In this document: in pieces, positions 34,205 through 44,178 of the stretch
How the letters are laid out: each line of letters opens with the position of its first letter
Position numbering within the stretch: position 1 is the stretch's first letter
NCBI GenBank assembly: GCA_964477445.1
Contig: CAYZED010000004.1
Span: 98,876 to 162,875 of the forward strand
Direction: 5' to 3'
Origin: CAYZED01 sp964477445
Lineage (GTDB): Bacteria > Bacillota > Clostridia > Lutisporales > Lutisporaceae
Length of the DNA stretch: 64,000 nt
The notes under the pieces: generated by a model
Seen by the model: the letters and a program-made list of their open reading frames with translations, nothing else
Told to the model about the DNA's origin: nothing
Databases searched by the model: none
Program-made: the position numbers and the translations under genes

Positions 34205-36959
34205 CTAGTACTTTCCAAATTCTGCATCATCTAAACTAATATTAATGTTTTTCATTGATTTCTTAGGTTTAGTAATTTGTTTTGGTGGAGGAGCACTATG
34301 GCTTGGCGCAGCTGTCACATATCCATCCTGTCTTTTTAGTGAGAATCTACCTATCATATCTTTTAAGAGTAATGACTGACTGGATAACTCTTCGCTTGCT
34401 GCTGCACTTTGCTCTGCTGTAGCTGTATTCATCTGAGTAACTTGTGATACTTGCTCAATTGCTCCATTTATTTGCGATATTGCAGTTGCTTGTTCATTCG
34501 ATGCGACAGCTATTTGTCCAACTAAATTAACTGCTTTACTTACGCCATCAACTATTTGGCCTAGTGCAACTGCAGTGTCATTAGCTATTTTTGTTCCAAC
34601 TTNNNNNNNNNNCAACTTCCACTTTTTTAATCGAGCCTTCAATCATTGTCGTCGTTTCTTTAGCTGCATTTGCGCTTCTGGCTGCTAAGTTTCGAACTTC
34701 TTCTGCAACAACTGCGAACCCTTTTCCATGTTGACCTGCTCTGGCTGCTTCTACTGCTGCATTAAGTGCGAGAATATTTGTCTGGAATGCTATTTCGTCA
34801 ATTACCTTAATGATTTTGCTGATATTGCTCGAAGATTCATTGATTTCTTCCATTGCCTGAAGCATTTCCTTCATCTGATCATTTCCGCTTATTGCGCTCT
34901 TTTGTGATGTAATTGCTAAATCATTTGCCTGATTTGCACTAACTGCATTCTGTTTTGTCTGTGAAGAAACCTGTGTTAAGGAAGCGGTTATTTCTTCAAT
35001 ACTACTTGCCTGTTCTGTTGATCCTTGTGATAAGTTTTGACTCGAATCGGAAACCTGTCTAGCTCCAGCATTAACCTGATCTGCTGCTGAGTTAATATCC
35101 CCAAGAACCTTATTCAGATTGTTAATTATTTTGTTCAAAGAATCTTTAATTTCTGAGAAATTTCCTCTATAATCAGCTGTTATTCCAACTACCATATTTC
35201 CCTCTGCCATTTCATTCAGAACTGAGGATATTTCGTCAACATAACCCTTTAGCGTCACTATGGTATCATTCATTGCATTTTTGATTACTGCATGATCACC
35301 TTTATAGTCTCCTGTTACTGAAATTCCTAGGTTTCCTTTTGACATTTCGACGAGAACCGCCGAAGCTTCTTGGACTGGAGCAATAACTGCATCCAAAGTT
35401 CCATTTACTCCTTCAACTATCTTTCTGAAATCGCCTTGATGTTTAGTGGCATCGGCTCTGGTAGATAGTCTTCCTTCTACTGCTGCAACAGAAAGCATGA
35501 CCGCATCTGTTACGAGTGTGTTTACTGCATCAATACAAACATTTAGATTGTTTTTAATTGCATTAAAGTCGCCGTTGTAGCTGTCTGTAATCTTTGCTGG
35601 TATCTGTCCTTTACTAATTTTGTCAACATAATCTGCTGCAACATTAAGTGGGTTAATTACTGAGTCAAGTGTCGAGTTTACGCCTTCAACGATTTTCTTG
35701 TAATCTCCATAGTGCTTAGAGGCGTCTGCTCTCGTGGATAGCTTTCCTTCAACTGCTGCTACTGAAAGCATGTTAGCGTCAGTAACTAAATTATTAACCG
35801 CATCAATACATGCATTAAGATTATCTTTTATTGTATTGAAATCGCCGTTGTAACTGTCAGTGATTTTAGTAGGTATCTGTCCTTTACTTATTCTATCAAC
35901 ATATTCTGCTGCTACATTAAGTGGATTAATAACTGAATCGAGCGTCGCGTTTACGCCTTCAACGATTTTCTTGTATTCTCCATAATGTTTCGATGCATCC
36001 GCTCTGGTAGATAGTCTTCCTTCCACCGCTGCAACTGAAAGCATGTTAGCGTCGCTTACTAATTCCTTCATATTTCTAATTAGAAGATTTAATTTTTGTG
36101 CCATAATATCTTTTTCAGACTTTTCAGTAATTGTAACACTCAGGTCTCCTGCCGAAATCTTTTCTACTGCTGCAGCTTGATCTTTTATGTTTTCAATCAT
36201 TTTTGAAAAAGCTGCCATTAGCATTCCGATTTCATCAGTAGTTTTTGATTTAACCTTTACATCAACATCTCCCAAAGCGAGCTTATTGGCTGTATCGACT
36301 AAAATATTAATTGGTTTTCCTATAATTCTAGAAAGCAAAATACCAATACCAATTGCTAAAACAAATGCGAAAATAGCAAATCCAATCATTATCAATATTG
36401 AATTATTAGCAGCTGCAGTATTTCCATCAGAAGTTTCTTTTGCTAAATCAACCTTCATCTTTGCTAATTCTTCTAGGTCAGCTTGAACACTCTGCGCTGC
36501 GTCATAAGCTGTTGTGTCTATTATCTTATATGCTTCTGCATCCTTGTTTGCTTTTGCTAAAGTTAAAGCTGCGTCAGCAAGTTTATAGTATTCGTCTAAG
36601 TGTGTTTCAATTTTCGTGAATAAAGCGTCGCCTTCTGGTGTAAATAATGTTTTCTTAACTTCAGCTAGATTTGTTTCCACTTCTTGTCTCCTGTCAACAA
36701 TTCTACTCTCGAAATCAGCCAATTTAACTGGATCTGCGGTTAATATTATGTCTTTCGTATTTCCACGTTCTCTTTGAAAAGCATTTCTAGCGTCCCCAAT
36801 ATATCCTAATGGCACAGTCATGTTCAAATATAGCTCTGTATCTTTTTTGTCTGCTGATTGAAGGCTTATTACACCCACTAAACCCACTGCAGCAGCTATG
36901 ATAGCAACTATTAGAAATCCAATTATCAATTTAACACTTAGTTTGAGATTCATTAACAT
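34205..36959 (-). CDS. Methyl-accepting chemotaxis protein with tandem HAMP-like repeats
   Basis: About 915 residues once the 10-N join is repaired. The first membrane segment is at about 9-31, a 4-helix-bundle sensor domain follows, and the second segment is at about 185-208. Then come HAMP and three repeats of about 92 residues (DANMLSVAAVEGRLSTRADA ... KGQIPTKITDSYNGDF), further HAMP-like units (KGNLGISVTGDYKGD, EGNMVVGITADYRGN) and the MCP signalling domain. The hairpin tip reads IAFQTNILALNAAVEAARAG. It clusters with CheW, CheA and CheY and is probably the main receptor for that array. RBS AGGAGG precedes the ATG. Confidence 0.92.
34603..34612. other. Artificial 10-N gap; the flanks overlap
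   Basis: The left flank ends in CAACTT and the right flank begins with CAACTT. Merging the six shared bases gives an uninterrupted frame (KKVEVGTKIAND), so the chemoreceptor gene is intact and no sequence need be missing. Confidence 0.85.
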
Positions 36960-36994
36960 ATTATTTTCCTCCTATAATTATTCAAGTTTTAGTA

Positions 36995-37492
36995 TTATTC
37001 AATTTCTGCTACTAATGCTAGTTCATCATCGTTTAATAATTTATGGCAGTCTAAGATTAATTTCACTTCTTCTCCAAGTTTTCCAATGCCTTTTATGTAT
37101 TTATGATGGAATCCCTGTCCTATATTTGGTGGTGGTAATAACATATCATCCGGAATAACTACAACTTCAGATACTCTATCAATTATTAGTCCTATTGTAA
37201 TCGAATCAATCTCAATAACTATGATACATGTTCTATCGTCGTATGCTCTTACATTCTTCCCAAATCTCAACCTTACGTCCATTACCGGAATTATTTTGCC
37301 TCTGAGATTAATTACTCCTTTAATATGTGATGGCATATCTGGAACTTCAGTGATATTTTGAATTCCAATAATTTCGGTAACATACTTAATCTCTATACCA
37401 TAATTTTCATCGCCTATGGTAAAAATTAAATACTTCCCTTTCTGTGTGTCTTCATCAGCAAATAGCATTTCATCATTGTTTAGTTCGCTCAT
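36995..37492 (-). CDS. cheW: Chemotaxis coupling protein CheW
   Basis: A 165-residue protein with the CheW fold: YLIFTIGDENYGIEIKYVTEI, VINLRGKIIPVMDVRLRFG and VIPDDMLLPPP. It couples receptors to CheA. It lies between the receptor gene and cheA with short gaps (18 nt to cheA). The RBS GAGGAGG is strong. Confidence 0.95.
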   Translation of the reverse strand: MSELNNDEMLFADEDTQKGKYLIFTIGDENYGIEIKYVTEIIGIQNITEVPDMPSHIKGVINLRGKIIPVMDVRLRFGKNVRAYDDRTCIIVIEIDSITIGLIIDRVSEVVVIPDDMLLPPPNIGQGFHHKYIKGIGKLGEEVKLILDCHKLLNDDELALVAEIE

Positions 37493-37510
37493 TTTAGCCC
37501 TCCTCTCGTA

Positions 37511-39610
37511 TCAATCATTAATCAAATTTGGTATATCTAATATTAAACTTATTCCGCCGTCACCTAGGATTGTGCATCCGGCAACTCCTCTAACCTTCTT
37601 AATATATTGCGGCAAAGTCTTTACTACAACCTGCTGTTCTCCGAGTAATTCATCCGCAAACAATACTTTGCTTCTTCCGTCATCCTCAACCATTATCATG
37701 ATTCCTTCCAGTAGATTATCTGTGGCATTTTCGACTCTGAATCGTTGTCCTAACTTAATTACTGGGTAAGCCTGCCCTCTAACCATTATCATTATATTCC
37801 CGTCCAAATCTTCTAAAAGTCTTTCTTTGCTTAGTTTGAACGATTCCTTGATAGATGTGATTGGCATTGTGTACCTATTACCACCAACTCTTATCGTCAT
37901 GCCATCAACAATAGATAACGTTAGCGGAATTCTAATCACAAAAACCGTTCCTTGCCCTAGGTTACTCTCAACACTCACAGTCCCTCTTATCTTTTCAATG
38001 TTCTTTGAGACTACATCCATACCAACCCCGCGTCCAGAAAACTCAGTAACATTTTCTTTGGTGGAGAATCCTGGTAAAAATATATACGAAAACATTTCTT
38101 TCTCAGTTATTTCACTCTCAGATTTATATGTAAGACCATTTTCATAAGCTTTCTTATAGATTGCTGCTTTGTCCAGCCCTTTTCCATCATCCTTCACAAT
38201 AACCCATACTTCACTTCCAACATTCCTAGCTTCAAGTACTATCGTACCAATGCCCTCTTTGCCTTTTGATTTTCTTTCAGTTGGCTTCTCGATTCCATGA
38301 TCCGCTGCATTTCTGATTAGATGCATTAAAGGATCCGCTATTTGTTCGATGATGTTTTTATCTGCCTCAGTATCTTCCCCAATTAATTCAAGTTTGATTT
38401 CCTTATTGGTTTTTTTCGCCATGTCTCGAACCAATCTCTTCATCTTCTGAAAAACTCCCGAAAAAGATACCATTCTCATTGACATTGCAATGTCTTGTAG
38501 ATCGTCAGTTATTTTTCTCAGTTGCCTGGCTGCTTTATAAAAATTATCAAGTTGCATTCCATTTAGCTCAGGATTTCTGGTAACCATTGCTTCTGATATA
38601 ACCAATTCACCAACCATATCCATTAATTTGTCGAGTTTTTCAACGTCGACACTGACCATCTTGACAGTTCCACCTTCACTAAGAAGCACTTCTTTATTTG
38701 CTATTCCAGTGGCTGTTCCTGTTTTCTGATCATATGTTTTGATTGCAAAATCAGGTTCCTCTTTGCATTCGAATCTTTCAACTTCACCATCGAATATGTC
38801 CTCTAAAGAATTAATTTTTTTCCTTTTTTCCTTTAAAATTTCTACTTCGTCTTTTTCATTTTCATCCAGTTCTTTCAATTCTAGTTTTGTGAGAAAAACG
38901 GTGTCCTCAAGTTTTTTCTTTAGTTCTTCGAAATTCATTTCAGTTTCAAAAACAATCACAAAGCCATTTTTTCGAATATATTCAACTGCACAAGAATCTT
39001 CAATTAAATTTTCGGGGATGTGTTTAATATTTATTGAAATTTCGTCTAATTCATGTGCCACAGAAAATGCTCTTACATTTTCCATCTCACAACCTTCATC
39101 AAAATATATATTCGCACAATATTTCTTTCGTCCATTTACTAAATCTGGTTCAGATGCGATGTAAAACTTAGGTGTAATCTCTTCATTCACAGTCACAACA
39201 ATCGGTCTTCCCTCAGATACTGCATTTAATGCTGCTAAAACTTCTTTTATATACGGCGAATTATCACCGTCGCTTACAGTTGTTTCATCAATTTTTATGA
39301 CCTCTGACTTAATAAAATCTGAGCATTTAAGTACTAAGTCTGCAATAGCTGGTTTGTCAAAATCGTTTAGTTTGTTTTTTCTAATAAAATCAAATAAATC
39401 TTCCATCTTATGCGCTAATTCTGCAATATTGTTAAAAAGCATCATAGCCGAATTACCTTTAAAAGTGTGCATTATTCTGAATATTTCACTGACACTTGCT
39501 TCAATATTACTCTCTGACTCTAGCTGAAGCACTGATTGTTCTAACTTCTCAATCATTTGATGAGCTTCAAAAATATAAATATCTAGCATTGGTTCTCTTT
39601 TAGGTGTCAA
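37511..39610 (-). CDS. cheA: Chemotaxis histidine kinase CheA
   Basis: A 699-residue protein from the TTG at 39610, 8 nt after AGGAGG; an in-frame GTG at 39619 overlaps the RBS. The P1 HPt domain has MHTFKGNSAMM (His48). A divergent P2-like region spans about 150-270. P3 dimerisation (LDKLMDMVGELVISEAM) comes near 330. The P4 kinase has LIRNAADHGIE, DDGKGLD and FSGRGVGMDVV. The P5 CheW-like domain forms the C-terminus. It phosphorylates CheY and CheB. It is the core of the operon. Confidence 0.95.
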   Translation of the reverse strand: MTPKREPMLDIYIFEAHQMIEKLEQSVLQLESESNIEASVSEIFRIMHTFKGNSAMMLFNNIAELAHKMEDLFDFIRKNKLNDFDKPAIADLVLKCSDFIKSEVIKIDETTVSDGDNSPYIKEVLAALNAVSEGRPIVVTVNEEITPKFYIASEPDLVNGRKKYCANIYFDEGCEMENVRAFSVAHELDEISINIKHIPENLIEDSCAVEYIRKNGFVIVFETEMNFEELKKKLEDTVFLTKLELKELDENEKDEVEILKEKRKKINSLEDIFDGEVERFECKEEPDFAIKTYDQKTGTATGIANKEVLLSEGGTVKMVSVDVEKLDKLMDMVGELVISEAMVTRNPELNGMQLDNFYKAARQLRKITDDLQDIAMSMRMVSFSGVFQKMKRLVRDMAKKTNKEIKLELIGEDTEADKNIIEQIADPLMHLIRNAADHGIEKPTERKSKGKEGIGTIVLEARNVGSEVWVIVKDDGKGLDKAAIYKKAYENGLTYKSESEITEKEMFSYIFLPGFSTKENVTEFSGRGVGMDVVSKNIEKIRGTVSVESNLGQGTVFVIRIPLTLSIVDGMTIRVGGNRYTMPITSIKESFKLSKERLLEDLDGNIMIMVRGQAYPVIKLGQRFRVENATDNLLEGIMIMVEDDGRSKVLFADELLGEQQVVVKTLPQYIKKVRGVAGCTILGDGGISLILDIPNLIND

Positions 39611-39631
39611 AGTCTTCACCTCCTTTTCATC

Positions 39632-39985
39632 TTATATCTGACTAAGTGCCTCAATAACTTTCGATTCCACAAATGGTTTAACGATAAACGACCTTGCGCC
39701 AGCTAATACTGAGTCTATTACCATACCTTCTTGTCCCATTGCTGAAATCATAATTACCTTTGCTTCCTTATCAAATTTTTTTATCATCTTCAGCGCTTCA
39801 ATTCCAGTGCATTCAGGCATTGTTATATCCATCGTTACAATATCAGGCATGAGCGTTTTATACTTCTCAAAAGCATCATTTCCATTTTCAGCTTCTCCAA
39901 CTATTTCATACCCATTTTTTATTAGCATTTGCCTTAACGCTGCTCTCATAAATGCTGCATCATCAACTATGAGTATTTTTTTCAT
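39632..39985 (-). CDS. cheY: Chemotaxis response regulator CheY
   Basis: A 117-residue receiver domain, with start ATG at 39985 behind GGAGGG. It has DD at 8-9, phospho-acceptor Asp53 (VTMDITMPE), MISAMG and VKPF. It overlaps the end of the TetR gene by 23 nt, so it is co-translated with it, and lies 21 nt from cheA. Confidence 0.93.
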   Translation of the reverse strand: MKKILIVDDAAFMRAALRQMLIKNGYEIVGEAENGNDAFEKYKTLMPDIVTMDITMPECTGIEALKMIKKFDKEAKVIMISAMGQEGMVIDSVLAGARSFIVKPFVESKVIEALSQI

Positions 39986-40571
39986 CACTTTTCCCTCCAT
40001 GATTTATCAAAAGAAATTTAATGTTTTTTTCTATCTTTTCACTAAGTGAATATGTACAACCTTCCATCTTCCAAAACATTGTCTGAGATACAAGTGTTGA
40101 CATAATAAGTTCTGCCAAGTTTTCAATAAATTCTTCAGATTCCCCTTCAAGTTTAAGTAAAATATCAAGTATGGTTTTTTTTCTTCCATCCAAAATTTCC
40201 TTAAAAGTAGTGAATAGTTCTTTATCCGTTTTTAAGTATTCGATAGAAAACATAACCGAAGCAATTTCGGGATAATTCTCATAGTATTCAGAGTATAGTT
40301 TGCCAAAATAACTTAATGCTTCAAATATATCTTTCATATTTTCCATAACTGTTGCGGCAATAGCTTTATCATATTTCGAAAAATCTATTAGTATAGCATT
40401 TATAATGTCATTTTTGCTTTTAAACTGCCTGTATATCGCCGGCTCAGTTACCCCTTGCCTAAAAGCTATCTCCCTTGTAGTGAGACCGTGAAGGCCCTTC
40501 TCATCCATCAATTTGATAGCATCTATAATTATTCCGTCTTTTCGTTTAAAATACTTATTTATTTTACTCAT
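39963..40571 (-). CDS. TetR-family regulator heading the chemotaxis operon
   Basis: A 202-residue protein from the ATG at 40571 (RBS GAGGAAT). The N-terminal HTH reads GLHGLTTREIAFRQGVTEPA with IYRQFKSKND next, the classic TetR pattern. The C-terminal ligand domain is helical and unrecognised. It overlaps cheY by 23 nt. A palindrome at 40690-40705 is a plausible self-operator. A TetR repressor as first gene of a che operon is unusual and suggests that the array is expressed in response to a small molecule. Confidence 0.87.
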   Translation of the reverse strand: MSKINKYFKRKDGIIIDAIKLMDEKGLHGLTTREIAFRQGVTEPAIYRQFKSKNDIINAILIDFSKYDKAIAATVMENMKDIFEALSYFGKLYSEYYENYPEIASVMFSIEYLKTDKELFTTFKEILDGRKKTILDILLKLEGESEEFIENLAELIMSTLVSQTMFWKMEGCTYSLSEKIEKNIKFLLINHGGKSDEKNTHS

Positions 40572-40689
40572 TGTGATTCCTCTTCTCATTCGCTAATAGA
40601 CGTAACCTGTAATCCTTAACTTAATATATTCTAGGTGTAAATTATCAACTGTTGTTTACAAGTTGTGGTTTATAGGTCAATGGTTTTAC

Positions 40690-40705
40690 GTTAGTAGATA
40701 CTAAC
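40690..40705. promoter_or_regulatory. Candidate TetR operator
   Basis: GTTAGTA-GA-TACTAAC is a perfect 7 bp inverted repeat, 119 nt upstream of the TetR start and in the only intergenic space of the operon. Confidence 0.5.
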
Positions 40706-40765
40706 TAACATCGTCTAATTTCAATTATATGCTGATTTTTTGTTTTTGCAAGAGTTTTTTTTGAC

Positions 40766-40815
40766 AAAAAAAAAGAACATCATACTACTAATTTTTATCG
40801 ATTAGTATGAGATGT
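40766..40815 (-). terminator. Terminator of the TPR/DJ-1/rnhA gene group
   Basis: On the minus strand ACATCTCATACTAAT pairs with ATTAGTAGTATGATGT (40775-40815, one or two bulges) and is followed by nine T. Confidence 0.85.
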
Positions 40816-40870
40816 CCGTCTTAAAAAATATTTGAATTATAAACTTAAATTAATATAATTTTTTTCGAAT

Positions 40871-41926
40871 CTAATTCAATTTGCTCGTATTTAAATCGGT
40901 GTAATATCCTTCTTCAATTTCATTGAAATACATCTGAATCATACTTCTACCTATATAAGCATCCGCAAAAGTATCATTTATTGATATAGTCTCGTCCATG
41001 ATATTAAGTGCTTCTTTGAGTTCTCCTTTTTGGGCCAAGACAATACCTTTCCCATAATAAGCTTCCGAAAGACTTATGTTTTTCATTAAAGCCAAATCAT
41101 AATTGTAAACGGCTTCATCTAATCTCCCTAAATGTCTTAATGCATCTGCCTTTCTGCAATATAATTCAGCAAAATCCGGCTTCCTTTCGATAACTTTATT
41201 AAAAACCTCTACTGCATTTAAATACTTATGCATTGCCAGTAGCACCATCCCTTTCCCATACAATGTATCTGCGTCATCTGGCTCAAACTCGAGTGCGCGA
41301 TTTATTAGTTCTAGTGCACTTTCATTATTTTCATCCAGATATTCAATATGTGACAGATTATATAATACCGCCTGATTATCTGGCTCTAATTCTTCAGCTT
41401 GAAGCAACCATGCCTTAGCCTCTTTATTCTTTCCCATAGCTTTTAATGCAACTCCTTTCCCAAAACAAGCAAAAAACTTACTATTCTCATCATCTTCTAA
41501 CATTGAATATACAATAATAGATTTTTCGTATTGTCCATTTCTAAAATAACACATTGCGATTCCTTTTCTCGCTTCGTTTAAGTCAATTTCAGTTTTTTCT
41601 GCTTTTTTAAAATATGTCAAGGCAGATTGAATCTCATCTTGTCCAAGATAGATGTTCCCTATATGCATACAACATAAATGAACCAAAACTCGTTTTTCTT
41701 CTGGCAATAGCTTCGCTACGCTATAACTATCAAGTAAACTATCAAATAACTCAATTGCCCTTTCAAAATCCCCATCAGATTCAGCAATCTCAGCCTCAGA
41801 AAAAATATCCTTCAATGATTTATCAATTATTCTTTTTTCCAAAAGCTTTTTTTCTTTTTTATTAAAGCCAATTCTTTCCATAATCCACAAATAAAAACTA
41901 TTTGCTATTTCTCCAAAATAAATCAT
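40871..41926 (-). CDS. TPR-repeat protein
   Basis: A 351-residue protein made almost wholly of tetratricopeptide repeats (about eight units; for example ALELINRALEFEPDDADTLY and AVEVFNKVIERKPDFAELYC). It is a protein-protein interaction scaffold in the cytoplasm. The first 20 residues are mildly hydrophobic (FGEIANSFYLWIM). It could start at a second Met (MERIGF), but the first ATG has GGTGAG upstream. It starts 2 nt after the DJ-1 gene stop. Confidence 0.85.
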   Translation of the reverse strand: MIYFGEIANSFYLWIMERIGFNKKEKKLLEKRIIDKSLKDIFSEAEIAESDGDFERAIELFDSLLDSYSVAKLLPEEKRVLVHLCCMHIGNIYLGQDEIQSALTYFKKAEKTEIDLNEARKGIAMCYFRNGQYEKSIIVYSMLEDDENSKFFACFGKGVALKAMGKNKEAKAWLLQAEELEPDNQAVLYNLSHIEYLDENNESALELINRALEFEPDDADTLYGKGMVLLAMHKYLNAVEVFNKVIERKPDFAELYCRKADALRHLGRLDEAVYNYDLALMKNISLSEAYYGKGIVLAQKGELKEALNIMDETISINDTFADAYIGRSMIQMYFNEIEEGYYTDLNTSKLN

Positions 41927-41928
41927 TC

Positions 41929-42550
41929 TTATCTCACCAGCATCCCTTTTTTTACCGAATCGGCAACGTCTCGGCCCTCAAGCATTAACAGAATTTCTAA
42001 GGCGAATTTAATCGCTGTGCCAGGACCTTTTGAGGTAACAAAATTCCCATCCACTACAATATCTTCATCCAACACNNNNNNNNNNCGCTCCATCGAGAAG
42101 TTTTTCTACTCCAGGATAACACGTCGCGCGCTTTCCTTTCAACATTCCCCATCTTCCAAGAACCCCAGGGGCTGCACAAATAGCCGCAATTATACTTCCA
42201 CTTTTTATAAATTCATCAATATCTGCTTTTAGCCTACTACTCATATAAAGATTATCGCTCCCCGGCATTCCACCTGGAAGAATATTAGCTGCAACGTCTC
42301 TTCCCATATTCTCTAAACCAAAGTCGGTTACAATCGAAATATCATGCGCACCTTTAACAGTCTCTTTTCCATCTATCGAAACTAAATTAACACTCACGCC
42401 TCCACGCCTTAGTACATCAATAACCGTTATAGCTTCAATTTCCTCAAAACCCTCTGCTAAATATATATTAGCACTCTTCACCTTTTTCGCATTATTCGCG
42501 CTATTCGCGTTATTCGCGCTATTCGCGTTATTCACGCTATTCGCACTCAT
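41929..42550 (-). CDS. DJ-1/PfpI family protein with repeat-extended N-terminus (interrupted by an assembly gap)
   Basis: The ATG at 42550 follows GGGGGG. The first 22 residues are a low-complexity SANNAN run from a 9 bp repeat. The DJ-1 fold follows (IYLAEGFEEIEAITVIDVLRR, nucleophile elbow AAICAAPGVLG with Cys, GKRATCYPGVEKLLDGA). Ten N (42076-42085) interrupt it. After the gap the next frame continues DEDIVVDGNFVTSKGPGTAIKFALEIL to a TAA at 41929. Only the arbitrary gap length breaks the frame, so the gene is probably intact. The family includes deglycase, chaperone and protease-like members; the precise activity is unclear. It starts 4 nt after rnhA. Confidence 0.82.
42494..42547. repeat. 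Six 9-bp tandem repeats in the DJ-1 gene
   Basis: The unit ATTCGCGYT is repeated six times, alternating in an 18 bp period. It encodes alternating Ser-Ala-Asn and Asn-Ala-Asn at the protein N-terminus. Copy-number change would stay in frame. Confidence 0.9.
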
Positions 42551-42554
42551 CACT

Positions 42555-43016
42555 CTATTCCCCCCTAAAATCCTCCGGTAGATTACTTTCTTTAGATGCT
42601 GCAACTGCTAGCTTATCACAAATAGTATTTTCCGGATTATCGTTATGGCCCTTAATCCAAAAGAATTTTACTTGATGTAATTGAATTCTATTATAAAGCA
42701 GCTCCCAAAGATCCGCGTTCTTTGCTTTCTCATTTCTTGTTCGAAACCAATTATTTGATCTCCATTTTTCAAGCCAACCTTTTTCTATTGCGTCAACAAC
42801 GTATCTGCTATCACTGTAAATGGACACTTGACATTTCTCTTTTAATGCATCCAACCCTTTAATTACTCCCATGATTTCCATTCTGTTATTAGTGGTATTA
42901 TTATATCCACCCGATAATTCTTTTCTATGTCCATTAAATAATAAAACTACCCCATAACCGCCAGGTCCTGGATTTCCTGAGCAGGCTCCATCAGTATAAA
43001 TCTTTATTTCCTTCAT
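42555..43016 (-). CDS. rnhA: Ribonuclease HI
   Basis: A 153-residue enzyme that degrades the RNA of RNA-DNA hybrids. Catalytic acids are visible: Asp9 (YTDGACSGNPGPGG), Glu47 (NNRMEIMG), Asp69 (YSDSRYVVD) and a late Asp in the NPENTICDKLA helix. The basic handle WLEKWRSNNW is present. Length is normal. Start follows GAAGGAC. Confidence 0.96.
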   Translation of the reverse strand: MKEIKIYTDGACSGNPGPGGYGVVLLFNGHRKELSGGYNNTTNNRMEIMGVIKGLDALKEKCQVSIYSDSRYVVDAIEKGWLEKWRSNNWFRTRNEKAKNADLWELLYNRIQLHQVKFFWIKGHNDNPENTICDKLAVAASKESNLPEDFRGE

Positions 43017-43131
43017 TAAGTCCTTCTCCTAAAATGATTTACGATCAAAATTGTTGTTATTGCTTGTGAAAAGTCAAACCGTAAGTATCAGCATATGAAA
43101 ATGTAAATATTTTTTTACTTGTTAGTATTTA

Positions 43132-44151
43132 CTATACACTCGAACATATCGCCCTAGCCATTCCAGTAATCGAAACTTGTTTTTCGACCCCGCCAATTTC
43201 ATACGCTACCTTTGGCATACCATAAACAATGCTACTTTCTTCATCTTGTCCTAATGTCTTTGCGCCTCGACTTCTCATCTCAAAAATACCTTTTGCTCCA
43301 TCTGCACCCATTCCGGTCAAAATTACACCTAACGCTTTATTTCCAGCTTCTCTCGCTACCGAGTCAAATAATACATCGACAGAAGGGCAGTGTCCATTTA
43401 CTTTTTCGCCTTTAAAAAGCACTATTTGATATATTCCTCCAACCTTCTTTACTTCCATATGTTGATCTCCCGGAGCGATTATCGCCATCCCAGGTAGTAC
43501 CCTATCCCCGTGTTCAGCTTCTTTCACCGCTAAAAGACTATTATTATTCAATCTTTCAGCATACATTCTTGTAAAAACAGGTGGCATATGTTGCACTATT
43601 ACAATCCCAGGTAATTCTTTTGGTAGATTCCTGAGAATTTGAGCAGTGGCTTCCGTACCACCAGTAGACGCTCCAATAGCGATCAAATGCCCTTGAAATT
43701 CTTTATTAGCGTTAACTCTACCAATTGCTCCCGAAGAAACTTTTTTCCAGTGTCCAACTTTCGCTGTGGAGGCAATTTTTATTTTTATCGCTAGTTCATT
43801 AATTAATGAATCAAGGTTTCTGTTCCCACTAGAATCTAATTTAGCCACAAAATCAACAGCTCCAGCGTTTAGCGCTTCAAATACATTATCATCTAATCCA
43901 CTCACCATTACTGTCGGAAGAGGATACTGTGGCATTAATCTCTTCAAAAACTCTATTCCATTCATTTTCGGCATTTCAACATCTAGCGTCATCACGTCAG
44001 GCTCAAATTGAACGATTTTGTCCCTTGCTGAGTACGCATCACCTGCTGTCGCTACTACTTCTATTCCACTATCTTCAGAAAGTTTTTTTGCGAGTGTTTC
44101 TCTAAATAATAATGAATCATCTACTATAAGAACTCTAATTTTTTTTCCCAT
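43132..44151 (-). CDS. cheB: Chemotaxis protein-glutamate methylesterase CheB
   Basis: A 339-residue protein. The receiver domain has DDS and Asp57 (MTLDVEMP). The methylesterase domain has catalytic Ser162 (GASTGG), His188 (VIVQHMP) and Asp284 (TGMGADGA). It demethylates or deamidates receptor glutamates such as those of the receptor at 34205-36959. It is 27 nt from cheR and has an AGGTAGGAG RBS. cheB/cheR form a unit separate from the cheYAW operon. Confidence 0.95.
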   Translation of the reverse strand: MGKKIRVLIVDDSLLFRETLAKKLSEDSGIEVVATAGDAYSARDKIVQFEPDVMTLDVEMPKMNGIEFLKRLMPQYPLPTVMVSGLDDNVFEALNAGAVDFVAKLDSSGNRNLDSLINELAIKIKIASTAKVGHWKKVSSGAIGRVNANKEFQGHLIAIGASTGGTEATAQILRNLPKELPGIVIVQHMPPVFTRMYAERLNNNSLLAVKEAEHGDRVLPGMAIIAPGDQHMEVKKVGGIYQIVLFKGEKVNGHCPSVDVLFDSVAREAGNKALGVILTGMGADGAKGIFEMRSRGAKTLGQDEESSIVYGMPKVAYEIGGVEKQVSITGMARAICSSV

Positions 44152-44178
44152 ATTATGCTCCTACCTTTTATAATGATA

